From assembly GCA_028023455.1 (NCBI GenBank), contig JAQFVV010000968.1:62001-126000 (forward strand): DNA of 64,000 nucleotides, in the 5' to 3' direction. The stretch is from Epiperipatus broadwayi (Eukaryota; Onychophora; Udeonychophora; Euonychophora; Peripatidae). Positions 1 to 11,429 of the stretch are shown one piece after another. The notes below the pieces were generated by a model that worked only from the letters and a program-made list of their open reading frames with translations, had not been told where the DNA came from and made no database searches. Made by a program: the position numbers and the translations under genes. Each line of letters starts with the position of its first letter. The first letter of the stretch is position 1.

Positions 1-3000
1 ATTAAAGACCGCAGAAAATTATACATTTAGTTTAAAATAGATTACTAGAGTTTTACATTAAAAAAAAAAAATTCAATATCACAAGTTTTACAATCAAACA
101 AGATTTAAACACCAACATTTAGCAGTTTTCTTTGCAGATTTTAGGAAAGGTATTTGGGAAAGGCAGATTTAATAAATAGCTAGTTTTTAAAAGAAAGAAT
201 TGAAAGTCACAGTTTATGAACAGAGCTCTGACTGAAAATTTATCAATTTACTGGTCAGCTGTTTTCATTGCAGTTCTGGAGTACTTGGGAGATAAGTTGA
301 CACTTTTGGCAATGAAGTAAAGTTAATGGAGGTTTTTCCATGAGCTGCTTTGCTGGTGTACAGCATTATATTTTATCAGACCAAAGTTCTTCCCATCCCC
401 AGCAAGGAGAGAGAGGTGAGGGGGTGCCTACCTACCCTAACATTTTGAAGGTGAAACAAACATGGGTTCTGTTTACAATTCACTTATTATATATATCTGA
501 TTGATCCCTTGACAACAAAACTTTAAGTATTTATACTTCTCTAACTCTAGCCACATGTTTATTTTTACAAGCTTGTCTGCATTTACTTATTTTAGAAAAA
601 TATATTTAATAGCCAAAGCTAGTAGAAAAACCCATTTATTTATTTTAGAAAAACATTTTTAATTACAAACAACTAATTTAGATTTTGTTTTTCTACTTTT
701 TTCCTACTTTATTGTGACAACACTATAAAATTCTATGAAATTGTTATTAACATTTTAGATTTATAAAATCAAGTCCACACTATTTTAGAACTATTGCATG
801 ACCTAATTTAAAAGTTGTTTACAAAAATCAAAAGTTATTTTGGAAAAGTTGCTTTGATCATTAGTAGAAAACTAATTTTATTACCCTACATACAGAATAG
901 CAATGGAAATGGTTTATATACATATGCAATTTCAATAACATAATAAAATTAGCTAAATAATTTAAACGAAAATATTTCTTAAACTAGAAGTATTTATATA
1001 ATGGATACATAACTGTAATATATACCAATAACATAATAAAATTGGCTAAATAATTATGCGTATACTATTAAATTACAGACTTACCATTTGCATATATATA
1101 TATATATATATATATAAATACTATATATGCAAATACCATTTGCATATATATATATATATATATATGATTTAGCATATATAGTAATTTAAGGTTGTTTAAA
1201 TGGGTACTCTGAGAGGGTTTAAACCTGGCATATAAATAGGTGTGGGGTAAAATACGTGAAACAGGCAGGTGGATAAATCTGACTGTTTCAATAGTAGCCA
1301 ACTGGACATGAAGGTATATTTTAGATATAATGGTAAATTATATTTTAAAAGCCTTAGTAAATGATTGTTTGATAACCATACAATAGCATGAAGCTATTAA
1401 CAATATGACAACATGATAGCAAATTGTTTTGCTTTAAAATAATTGTATCATAAAATAAAATAGTGTTTAGCCAATTAGATGTTTAGTCAAAAATTAATAA
1501 GTTTTAGTTAACAAAATCAGTCAAATGTTTGTATAATGAATGGATTGATGTTGCAAGTGGGTAGGCGATTATTTTGTTTATTATTTATGCATCTTGTATG
1601 ACAAAACAGTACTTTTTCTGAGCTTATTAGATTGTAATTTATTTATGCAATTAATGAGGACTGATGCCCTGTTCTCATTTTATTTCACATAATTTTCTTG
1701 ATTTTCAATGCCTAGCAACAAAAGTCAGTCCTGATCAATGTACAATAGAGAGTGCTATGGTTCTATTTGTCTGTACAAATATCTTTTTATTTATTTTGAT
1801 TTTTATTAACATCTTTTGCTACAGAGACCTACTTTTTAATTTGATAGATTTTTGAAACTTTGTGCGAGTAGACTTCTAACTATTTTGGCCATCAACATTT
1901 ACCCAGATTTACTATCAGTTTTTATAGATGCAGTTCCATTGATAACACTATTTGGTTACTGTATATAGTCTCTGTATTTTTACTGGAGATTATTTTTCCC
2001 TTCTGGCTGAATTTTTTTCCTTTTTGTTATTTTAACAAATCTTGCTGAGGGTCCTATGATTCTGAAAATTGTACAGCTTTGATTTTGATATTAGGCATTA
2101 TACTGATTTGGGAATTTTGAATGACTCTATTCTGCTATAAAGGTGAGGACCATTAAACTTCACACAAGAGCATTAATGGGTAATAGCTATTAACATAGGC
2201 AAATAACATGTATCCCCCCACCATAGAAATTGATGTAAAAGAACCTTAAATAATTAGATTTCGATGGTAATTTTGAAAATGAAAGTATTCCATGTGATTA
2301 TGGGTCACAATTCCTTGAGTTGTACGGTAATGACATAGCCAGTTTATAATTTTATTGTTCGTGACTCGTGAAGCACTATAGAGTAACAAATTTAATTTTA
2401 TTGACCTGTTAATTAAATACTATTTTATATGATTGATATAAAACTACCAATTTGATGGCTTACTTACATCAATTTTCCTTTATTCTCTTATGACATTGTG
2501 ATCAATTATCTCTCATTTTCAATTCTGATTTCTCAAGAATTTATTTAAATACTGTAACTAGAAATATAACTTAAATTGATCCAATTATGCCAATATTGTT
2601 TTTATATGCTGTGTATAACAGCGTAGTGGCGAATAGTTGCAGCATAGATGGAAGATACGTGTGTATATATAATGCATAAAAAATATTGAAATGACTTTAA
2701 TTGCTCAGAACTTCCAAGTGTAAGACCTGCAATCGATATGAGAACTTGGAGTGGCAGAAGTAGAATCGATGTAAGGATATTAGGCTCCAAGATCTGAAAC
2801 TTTCCTATTGCATTAAGTCAAACAAGGCATATATAATCAATAATAGTAATTATGAAGCCACATTGGAAATTACTAATGACAAACATTTACTTATCAAAAC
2901 AGCAACGGAAGATTAAGAACATTCATATATAAGTGAATTAATAATTCGTTTAACATAGCTATCTTTTGAAGAAATACTGTGTAAATTTCTATTAGAATTA

Positions 3001-3702
3001 TTACTAAGTATCTTAAAATATATAAAATTATATTATAATCCGGATAAAGACCTAATTCCATTTTAAATTTATAGAGATGGATCTCTGTGATACATTAATT
3101 TTCTTATACTAAAGTCATATATATATAATGTACTTTAACTTGTCTTTTTTTTTCATTTCGGTGCTAATTAGGCATTATTCATTTTTATGATTAATGTTTT
3201 CATTAAATCTAATATAAATCTTTTGTTACCACACCATTCCTTTTCTAACTTAATCTCAATGTAAATATAATTTATACTTTTAATGTATGTCTAACAAATA
3301 AAAATATCACATGACATTATTAATACTATACTTATAAATCTCATTTCTACCATGCGATGGTAAAAAAAAATGTTTTTTTTTAAATAAATAATGTACAATA
3401 GTTTGAATAAGGGAAAATTTTTAAAAATATATAAGATTTAATAAATCTGAATTTTTTTAAATAAATAATTGGAAAATAAAATGCCACAATTATGTAATAT
3501 TTATATATTTTTTTTTTGTATAAAAATGATATTAATTTTGATTTAACAAAATGTAATATATAACAAGTAACTATACAAAAAAATATAGTTAATTAAAATA
3601 TAGAGGTGCTTTTTGCGGAAAAGATTGTAGTTTTTTTTATTCCTTATGTCAAAGATTATAGTTTTGAGATAAGAATACTGCATTTCCTTCATATGAAATA
3701 TA
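1..3702. other. A+T-rich non-coding DNA upstream of the first exon
   Basis: No coding region, RNA gene or recognisable transposon was found here on either strand. The short open frames are of the kind expected by chance in A+T-rich DNA, and one of them is made of TA repeats. The right part is the 5' flank of the signal-peptide exon at 3803, but no convincing TATA box or initiator could be fixed. Confidence 0.5.
1081..1166. repeat. Duplicated TA microsatellite
   Basis: Two TA runs of about 12 and 10 units are each preceded by the same short sequence, taccatttgc. A local duplication of the microsatellite with its left flank is the simplest explanation. Confidence 0.85.
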
Positions 3703-3802
3703 AATAATCAAGAAATTTTTAGAAATTCTTAAAATTTATATGAAACAATATATTTCATTAAAAGAATATATCGTAATACATCCAACTATAGTAACCTCGA
3801 AA

Positions 3803-3896
3803 ATGGGACTGCTAAATACGAATAGCTTTTGGCGCACAGTAATATCGTTATTATTGTGTTTTATAGTCGTACATCTCCGAACTAGTTTTGCTCAAA
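3803..3896 (+). CDS. Candidate first coding exon: signal peptide, phase-1 donor
   Basis: The ATG sits in a good initiation context (A at -3, G at +4) and opens 31 codons plus one base. The peptide starts MGLLNTNSFWRT, continues with the hydrophobic run VISLLLCFIVV and ends with SFAQ, which fits a signal peptide cleaved after SFA. It is followed at once by a consensus GTAAGT splice donor at 3897, and the intron is in phase 1. The exon is richer in CpG and G+C than its surroundings. Phase 1 is the usual phase for joining a signal peptide to extracellular modules such as the LDLa exons at 35911 and 39442. That these belong to one gene is only an inference: they are 32 kb apart and a minus-strand candidate exon lies between. 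Without splicing the frame ends three codons later, so it makes sense only as an exon. Confidence 0.6.
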
Positions 3897-3935
3897 GTAA
3901 GTGAAATAGTAAATTGTCAAATATTTAAGAACTAG

Positions 3936-4125
3936 CAATAAATTTTTGCTCTACTTGATTGTTCTGCATGATTTACCGATGGGTTGGCAGCCTCTTGAGC
4001 GAAAGGTCCACGAATCTATTTCGGCTCTGGCACTTTTCGTGCTCGAAGTATTGCTTAGTGGCGTTTTTTTTTTTTTTTTTGGTTTGTTTGTTTGTTTGTT
4101 TTTCTTTCTTTTTTTTTTGCAACAG
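3936..4125. other. CpG-bearing segment with T-run in putative intron 1
   Basis: A block with several CpGs (about 3975-4064) ends in a run of about 18 T, then about four TTTG units and another T-run. It differs in composition from the DNA around it. It may be a small retroposon or a pol III-transcribed unit ending at the T-run, but no A/B box pair was found. The identity is unknown. Confidence 0.35.
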
Positions 4126-4577
4126 CTACATGGGAAAACTCATTAAATGGAAAATCGCCACAAATTATATTTTTAATGTTTTAGTAATGAAAAATTATCA
4201 TTTTTTAAAGTTATTGCACATATATATTTGCCTTTATATGTATATTTTTTATTATGCATTAGAAATATATATTTATTATTAAATAATTATTTCATGTTGT
4301 CACAATCAATAATTATCAGGATTTTATATAATTTATCTCTCTTGTGCCATTTTCAAATGAAACAGTTGAAAATTAATAATGAATTTATATTTTAAAAATA
4401 CAATCCTATTATGTCTGTGTACTGATTAATTAGGTTGTGACAAAAATGCATTTCGTGAATTAAAAAAAAGACAATTATATTTACAGATTTAATTCTAGAA
4501 AATGTAGATTTCGTAGATTGTTCCTATTTAAAAATTTAAAACAGCAGTTTTACTAATAATTTTTATGATTATTCTTA

Positions 4578-4653
4578 AGACTAGAGATTCTTCAATAATG
4601 GATATTACCTTGCGTGAGAGAAATATTGTTCATTATTGAATAATCTCTAGTCT
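4578..4653. repeat. Short foldback: 25-bp inverted repeats
   Basis: The sequence at 4578-4602 (agactagagatt...) is the reverse complement of 4629-4653 with two mismatches in 25, separated by 26 bp. The right arm is also the terminus of the 220-bp repeat family at 5468 and 7776, so the arms may be terminal inverted repeats of a small non-autonomous element. Confidence 0.7.
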
Positions 4654-4668
4654 AATGAATCACTAATT
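4607..4668 (+). repeat. Partial copy of 220-bp repeat R (right end)
   Basis: The segment starting ccttgcgtgagag and ending in ctctagtctaatgaat matches the right end of the copy at 5468-5697, with an internal deletion. With that copy it brackets the minus-strand Penelope endonuclease fragment. Confidence 0.65.
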
Positions 4669-4779
4669 TACTATATGCATATATATCGATACGAAGATTT
4701 TCACGGGTTACATATATAAAACACGTATTTTGCAGGTTCATCCGTGTTAAAAAATGTAAATATTAATACACCGACAACA

Positions 4780-4806
4780 TTTCGACTTGATCACACAAAT
4801 CATCTA
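4780..4806 (-). ncRNA. Hammerhead-like motif downstream of Penelope endonuclease
   Basis: On the minus strand a TAGATGA box is followed by a short imperfect stem-loop and then CGAAATG. This resembles the hammerhead core (CUGANGA, stem II, GAAA), with one base of the first box changed. It lies about 100 bp downstream of the Penelope-like endonuclease end. Hammerhead motifs are known in the pseudo-LTRs of Penelope-like elements. Stems I and III could not be assigned, so this is probably a decayed ribozyme. Confidence 0.35.
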
Positions 4807-4903
4807 CTGGGTGATAAAAGGTAGAAAGACGGTTGTAGGGGCGCTATAATCACTGATTTGAAAAAAAAAAACTTAAAGTTCCACCAATAGAAAAAATATT
4901 AAA

Positions 4904-5509
4904 TTAAAAATGTATTTTAAAAAAATCTATCCAAATAGGAAGAAGTTTGCATGTACCACCTCCCTTATTGGTACAATCTGGCCTTTTAAGTATCTCAATG
5001 GCTTCTCTGATTTTAAACTGGTAGAGATTATCACATCTGGATATGATTCTGCTAGTAGAAAAATCAAATTTATGACCTGAAACTATAGTATGGAGTGAGA
5101 GTGCTGATGACGATGAGTGTTGTTTAACTGCATTAGCATGTTCATCTCTCCTAACACTGATGTGACGATTACTCATACCTATGTAAGAAGCTTTACAATT
5201 TTTACATGAGATTTCATCAACACAATGAGATTCAAGAGGAATTGAATCCTTAGGCTTTGTTATTATATTGCTGATCTTTTGATGAGTAGAAAATGCTGTA
5301 TTTATATTATAGTATTTTAATATACGTCCAATGCTGTTTGTAGTTCTTTTTACATATGGAACACAAATCCTAATAGCCGATTTATCTTCTTTTTTTTTCC
5401 TATTTTGAACCTGCAAAATATGTATTATATATATATATACACTGAACAATGGTAAAAAAATATATATGAGATTGTGGTTTGGGCCAACTGATGGGTGCTT
5501 GTTCAGCAT
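4904..5509 (-). pseudogene. Penelope-like element: GIY-YIG endonuclease fragment
   Basis: This is the C-terminal part of a Penelope-like retroelement protein. About residues 85-110 carry the GIY-YIG nuclease start, with a CKNCKASYIG block that is the family's usual Cys pair followed by Y-x-G, then the R-x-x-E/H segment RRDEHANAVKQH. A SGHKFDF block and the KIREAIEILKRP helix follow, ending in LPIWIDFF, as in many family members. No reverse transcriptase lies upstream; the frame runs left into a TA microsatellite and repeat R, so the element is 5'-truncated. The first ~40 residues are probably not native protein. The endonuclease frame is open, but the fragment cannot be autonomous. A hammerhead-like motif lies downstream at 4780-4806. 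Confidence 0.85.
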
Positions 5510-5697
5510 GAAAGATGCATCTTGGAGATCATAATTTTTTTCATATCTTTGGTCAGAAGTTTATGATTACATTCTGCCACAAGGTATTAAAAGGATAGAA
5601 ACCAGTCCCTACCTTGCATGAGAATGGTGTAATGAAAATTACATTACAGAAATAATATTATTTATTAGTGAATAATTTCTAGTCTAATGAATGACTA
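5468..5697 (+). repeat. Repeat R, copy 1 (about 220 bp)
   Basis: This copy matches 7776-7985 over its length, sharing blocks such as gggccaactgat, gttcagcatg and gaaaccagtccctaccttg. Both copies directly follow a microsatellite. No coding capacity is seen. It could be a short non-autonomous element or part of a Penelope pseudo-LTR. Confidence 0.8.
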
Positions 5698-6190
5698 ATA
5701 AAAATTATGTATATTTGTCAAATGATTTATGTCAACGTTTTGAGGGCAGCATGTTTGACTTTTATCAATTAAATAGAAACAGCACTTTGTGCAGCTTTGA
5801 AGCCGACAAAAGAAACAATATTGAAACGTATAGAAATGAGCTTATCAATGCTAAATATAATAAAAGAGCGATTGACAATATTATTAGAAAATTTAATAGA
5901 GGGCCGATTCATGAGCTGAAACAAAATAAACCCCATATCTTGCTTCCATATATTAGAAATATTCATAGAGATTTGCGTACAATTTTTTGCTCTGATTTTA
6001 GTGTGTGTTTCCGATCGCCTCCTATTCTTAACAGGAGTATAAACAATACCAAAGATTATATTCTCCCAGTACATGCACAGCAAGCGGTCTACAAGATCGT
6101 GTGTAGCAATAACAATTGCCCAGCTGCATATTATGGGGAAACGAAGGCATCGGTCCAGACAAGATTGTCCCAGCATGTATATGCGTATTG
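5691..6190 (+). pseudogene. Second Penelope-like element: linker plus N-terminal half of GIY-YIG domain
   Basis: The open frame carries the region between reverse transcriptase and endonuclease typical of Penelope-like elements, including LLPYIRNIHRDLRTIF at about residues 84-99. The start of the GIY-YIG domain follows: VYKIVCSNNNCPAAYYGET and then RLSQH. The domain is cut off at about 6190, where a duplicated sequence and a 14-bp satellite begin, so the C-terminal catalytic helix with its glutamate is missing. The left end abuts repeat R. The protein differs from the minus-strand copy at 4904-5509, so two families are present. The frame runs on into the satellite by chance. Inactive remnant. 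Confidence 0.8.
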
Positions 6191-6327
6191 TTATATCCGC
6201 AAGAATGTCTGCATAGCGAATAGTTTGCAACACTCTATCTCCATAGTTCTCTGGGAACAGATGCTCTGCTCTGCAACAAATGCTCTACTCTGCAATGAAT
6301 GATCTACTCTGCAACTAATGCTCTGGT
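6189..6327 (+). repeat. Direct duplication, copy 1
   Basis: The sequence from tgttatatccgcaagaatg through the first satellite units is repeated nearly exactly at 7023-7165. The first copy starts where the Penelope fragment stops. Confidence 0.88.
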
Positions 6328-6521
6328 GTGTATGCTCTCCAATGAATGGTCTGCAACGAATGCTCTGAATATACCCTGTATTCTCTGCAATGGATGCTCT
6401 CCAAATGAATGGGCTGCAATGAATGCTCTGCCATGGATGCTCTCCAACAAATGATCTGCACCGACGGCTCTCCAATGAATGGTCTGCAAGCGGATGCTCT
6501 CCAAATGAATGGTCTGCAACT
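6261..6521 (+). repeat. Degenerate satellite, period 14-19 bp (atgctct...)
   Basis: About 17 units of the type atgctctccaatga or atggtctgcaacga follow each other. The first three units are 19 bp, with an extra ctctg block, and later ones mostly 14 or 15 bp. The open frames here on the minus strand are a by-product of the repeat. A shorter block of the 19-bp form ends the duplicate at 7023-7165. Confidence 0.85.
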
Positions 6522-7022
6522 TGTTACTGCATGACTGCTCTCTACTACACTCTATATTACACTGTCTAGTTGTTACCCAGTCTTCTTATCACTTTCTGAT
6601 AACTGCAACAATTAATACACCATCCAATAAGATATCATCTCTTATCCAGAAATATTTGCAATCAGCAAATATCTTTTGGAATAGTTGATTGCCATTACAT
6701 CAATGCCTTAATTAAATTCCACAGTTATCAGCGCGTGATCTAAAAACAACTTCTCGAATACAATTCTAGTTTTTTCTGGAGTTCACAAACATGTCTGCCA
6801 TTTTTACAAAACACTACACCTCCCTCCACTCCAGAAAAACCCTTGTTGCTATTCCTTGGTGTTTTGTTGTTGTTTTTCTATTCCTACTTGGCCAAAACAT
6901 ATTTCCTGTTATTTCCAAACTTACAGCATTGTTATATCACGTAGACTTGCTATTCACTTCTATTATTAACATTACTAACTGGGATTTCCATTTTCACCAG
7001 GTTCCAAATGCAACTGCACCAA
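6522..7022. other. Unassigned sequence between the duplicates
   Basis: This 500-bp stretch is somewhat less A+T-rich than its surroundings. It carries one 88-codon open frame with no recognisable domain, which runs into the duplicated repeat at 7023. It is read as non-coding insertion sequence. Confidence 0.4.
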
Positions 7023-7165
7023 TGTTATATCCGCAAGAATGTCTGCATAGCGAATAGTTTGCAACACTCTATCTCCATAGTTCTCTGGGAACAGATGCTC
7101 TGCTCTGCAACAAATGCTCTACTCTGCAATGAATGCTCTGCTCTGCAACTAATGCTCTACTCTGC
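7023..7165 (+). repeat. Direct duplication, copy 2, with short satellite block
   Basis: This is a near-exact repeat of 6189-6327, ending in four 19-bp satellite units. Conservation is higher than in the rest of the cluster, so the duplication is recent. Confidence 0.88.
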
Positions 7166-7649
7166 ACATATAACAAAGCCTTAGTGGGCCCATCTCACCC
7201 CTCTATTTTTGTACAGCACACATTGGCTGTAGGCCATTAGTGCAGGCCGGATAGGCTGAGCATGTTGTGTAGAGAGCGACATGATCTGCAGAGGAAGGTG
7301 AAGGAGGTGTGTTATATCATGTCAGATGAACACGCGATGACAAAAAAAGAATCATTTTACACCATATCGAAGAAATGGCAAGTTTAAACTTCTTATCCTG
7401 ATTAGCATATTTTGCCTATTTTGCATATTTGCACATCTTTGAAAATGAAGAGATTTTGTACTTCTTGAAAATGAAGGTTATACCTGCAAAAACGTTAGAA
7501 GAATCAACAAAGTTTGTCATTTAGTGATTAGGTTTGATTTGATTTATATATAGTTTTGCTTTCTGAATTATATAAGTGTGTGTATTTCTAATATCAACGC
7601 AAATATTAAGGTTTTTACATATAGTATTGTTTAATACACATTTGAACGT

Positions 7650-7695
7650 TATATATATATATATATATATATTACAATTAAACTGTAGTAATTTG

Positions 7696-7773
<78 letters not shown>
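7650..7773 (+). repeat. Compound microsatellite (TA)n-(CT)n-(TA)n-(TG)n
   Basis: In order there are a TA run (7650-7672), about 13 CT units (7696-7722), a TA run (7723-7741) and about 16 TG units (7741-7773). The block is immediately followed by repeat R copy 2. Confidence 0.95.
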
Positions 7774-7775
<2 letters not shown>

Positions 7776-7779
<4 letters not shown>

Positions 7780-7985
7780 TAGTGGTCTGGGCCAACTGAT
7801 AAGTGCTGGTTCAGCATGGAATGTTCATCTTGGGAATGATAGATCTTTATCACATGTCTTTTGGTCATATATTTATGATTACATCCCTCAAAACAAGGTG
7901 TTAGAAGTGAACAGAAACCAGTCCCTACCTTGTGTGAGAGTGGTATAGTGAAAATTACACTCCAGAAATATTATTCATTATTAAA
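7776..7985 (+). repeat. Repeat R, copy 2
   Basis: This is a full-length homologue of 5468-5697 in the same orientation. With copy 1 it brackets the second Penelope fragment, the satellite and the duplication. Confidence 0.8.
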
Positions 7986-7989
7986 CAGT

Positions 7990-10900
7990 TTTACTAATTA
8001 ACTGATTAAGAAATTATTATTAAATAATATAGTAAGTATGCATCGATAATATCAGTGAATTGGGGCATTGCCATCTAGATAATGTAGGAGTATATAAAAT
8101 AATTACTTTAAGAAATGAAGTTCACATACAATTAAAGTTGTTATATTGATAAAAAAAATTATAAGAATCTCTAATGTTTTTCTACCACTAAAGTTTCAAG
8201 GCCAGACCTAGAGATTTAATACATGGCACAGTATCTTTACTATTATTTAGTAAGTTTTAGGGCTCATAATTGTAATGTATGTACTTGCTTCTGTAATACA
8301 TTTAATGAATAAATAGACATGTGAGTTTAAATTTATTATGAGTCTGTATATTCTTATTTGAATAACTAATCATTATCATTAAGAGTAGTGTAAAGTATAA
8401 TACTTGGGGACAGCAATTAAACTAGCATAGTGAGAGAAGAATGAAGTTTGATCAAATAGAAAAAATATATAAACAACTATTATGTTTTAAGATCAAAGTA
8501 TAAAGAGAAAAAAAGTATAATAGTCAGTATTGCAAAATGTGTCAAATGAGTTTAATACAGATAACACTTATCATAAGTGAAACTGTCAAAACAGCCACTT
8601 TTTTGTGTTAGGCAAGCAAACCGTTTTACATGGTTCTGAATAGCCAAATAAATTATTATAGATATTAGTAATACATAAATGGAACAATTATTCATTTTCT
8701 TAGTCATCAAAATTGTAATTCACTAATTTTGTAAAGCAGATGTCAAGTTAGGGTGCTTGATTTCAGATAAGATTTATGGCAAAATGCTACTTATATAGTT
8801 ATTTTTTCAAATACATCTCATTAAAGCAATTCAAAGTTAACTGATAAATACAGCAGTTACAGAACATTAAAAATCTAAATTATGAGGAAACAATTAAAAT
8901 GAAAAATAATCGATGACTTAGTATTGTCTCAATTAAAGGAATGTCTTAGTATCAGTCAATCAATAATATGATTATAAATAAAGCAAGAAATAATAAGAAG
9001 CCATTAAACAAAAATATAAACAGATTATAAATCACTATTGCAAGAAAAAATACTTGGTCTAAAGTTATAAATGAAATAAAAAGTGAAATTATGATTTTTT
9101 TTTAAAACAAAGAATCTTTATTCAATGCTAAATTTTACAGTGAAATAACATAGTAGTTGATATACAATCCATATTTAGTATTTGACCCAAAAAATAATCA
9201 TCGTTGACAGCCAATATGCATTATCCAGTATCCTATATAGAAGAGACATGTCCTCAAAAAAATCCAGATGAACCAAGTTCAATAGGAAAGGCAATTAAGC
9301 TCCAAGTTGCCACGTGAATATCCGATTATGCCAGTGTTCTACCTCTAAGTGAAAATATGATTTAGAAAGAGCAATTATGCAAAAATAAGTTAAAATGAAG
9401 GAAAAGTTCCACTCTCATTTCTTTGGACAAGAAATAAGTTAAACTTTGAAATTAAAAATATCCAAATAATAAATTGTAATCATGTAATACTGTCAAAATA
9501 CTGAATCAACTAGTAATAATGAAAAGTGAGAAGAAAAGGCAAGTATGCCATTAATGACATACAAATACTGGAAGACTATTAACAGTTAGCTATCAGATTT
9601 CATGGAAGTGAAATTAAAAATTGTCACCAGAGAAATAACATAAAATTAGAAGAAAAATTAAAATTTTATCATTATACATATATTATATCAAAAAAACATG
9701 GAATATATCTTGTGAGATGATTATTCAAGCTCTACGTTAGTTCCACTACTTGTAACTGTACAAAATATGTGAATATATTAGAAGTTAGGAAAACTATAGC
9801 TAGTAAAGAAAATCATCATCATCTCCAAGCATCAGAATCAATGAGCATAAATGGTATTGGAAGTAAATAATAAATATAACAGATAGAATCACTGACAGAA
9901 TCAACAGGCATCTCTTGTCATTGAGATCAAAATACATAGTCTATAAAATTTTGGCTTCTTACTATCTATCCAATGCCAAACTTAGAGCATAATGCAAAAG
10001 CTGTCATTTGTATTCATGTAATCAACCGCTAAAGATATAATTATTCATAATTTTACATTTAAAATGCTGGAATTATTCTATCAATACGGATCATTATCAA
10101 TATTCAGGGTATCAGATATCATGAGTTTACTGACCATCTGTAAGCTAATTTCAAATCTAGCATATATAATAAAGTTAGTGAAATTTAAAGGTGATCTTTA
10201 ACTGTTGTGCCATATAGAGAATTCTTTGGATTTCCACACACACACACATGCCCACAACCTATGTACTGAAAACACCATTATGCTCAAAACGAGCTTGGAA
10301 TCCCCAAAACCCTAAGGACTGTGAACAAAAAAAATACCAATGTCTAAAAATTAATCTATTTCACATTAAATAATTTGATTAAGATAACCCACTAATTTCT
10401 TAAAACAGAATTCTATGGTAAAATTAGTCACACACACTGCTAATTCACAGAAAAACTAGAAGTGTAAATTCATAAAAAAATTAATTTCAGAAACTATTAT
10501 TTTTAAACGAAGAGTTTAATAAAAATAATTAATAAATAAAAAGTAAAAAATGTGAAAATAATAATATGATAAATTCAAAAATTTACATATTCATCAACTC
10601 CATAAATATTGTCATAAAAATAATAAATATATTAATCAACTAAAGAAAATATAAAAAACAATTAAATAAAAACAAATATCATTTCTTTTCTATACAACCA
10701 CTTTAATATTTCAACCAAAAGTCTGAATTGCAATAGAAATATTAATCCATTTTATCTAAATGAGTCATTTCTCTTTTACAACAACAAAAAATTAACTTTA
10801 ATTTAAATATTTCTTCTATTTTTCTTTTGCAAATAAGGATTCCCCATGCAATCATCTAATGAAAGAAAAAAACATCTTTTCAACAAAACATCTAAAAATA

Positions 10901-11340
10901 TATGCAATATGCCTAATTAGTGTTCTCTCTATTGTTCTGGTAATCTTGAGGGACCCTTCATAACTATGACTAAACAAAAAGTAATGGAGATGACTGAATC
11001 TCAAACAGATTATATTTCTCAATCACCTCCCCAAAATCAACACTAGTCTTTTGAAATAGTTTTTACCACTCCACAATATTTTAATTTAAACATAAAAAAA
11101 CCAGCATTTTATTCTTTTACTAGGTTGCCATGCTGAATGAACCAATTTCAAATACCATAAACCCTCAATTCACAGAACATTCCAGTATTTTCCTCAGTGG
11201 TTAAACATTCTCTCTAATTAAAAAATCTTTTTCCTTTGATAAATATGGAACTTCTAAGTGCTAATGTGGACATTTGGAAAGCTGTTAAATATAAAAGCCC
11301 TGACAACTTGAACTTTTAAAACTAACAATCGTTTATTCAA
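7990..11340. other. A+T-rich non-coding DNA
   Basis: No gene or identifiable element was seen. It holds short poly-A and poly-T runs and a (CA)6 tract near 10240. It may be intronic if the signal-peptide exon and the LDLa exons form one gene. Confidence 0.4.
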
Positions 11341-11350
11341 CAATTAAAAG

Positions 11351-11351
<1 letters not shown>

Positions 11352-11393
<42 letters not shown>

Positions 11394-11429
11394 TTACAAT
11401 ATATATATATATATATATATATTGTAACC
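11352..11429. repeat. TA microsatellite with perfect palindrome ggttaca-(AT)n-tgtaacc
   Basis: A long TA run (about 11353-11390) is followed by ggttaca, a second AT run and tgtaacc. Positions 11392-11429 form a perfect 38-bp palindrome. The TACA/TGTA edges resemble LTR termini meeting at a TA target; see the related junctions at 49995, 53273 and 55311. Confidence 0.9.

Noticed and set aside
5769-6233. 154-codon minus-strand frame
   Set aside because: Antisense shadow of the plus-strand Penelope fragment.
6191-6519. Overlapping minus-strand frames with repeated HSLESI-like words
   Set aside because: Produced by the satellite repeat; no start context or domain.
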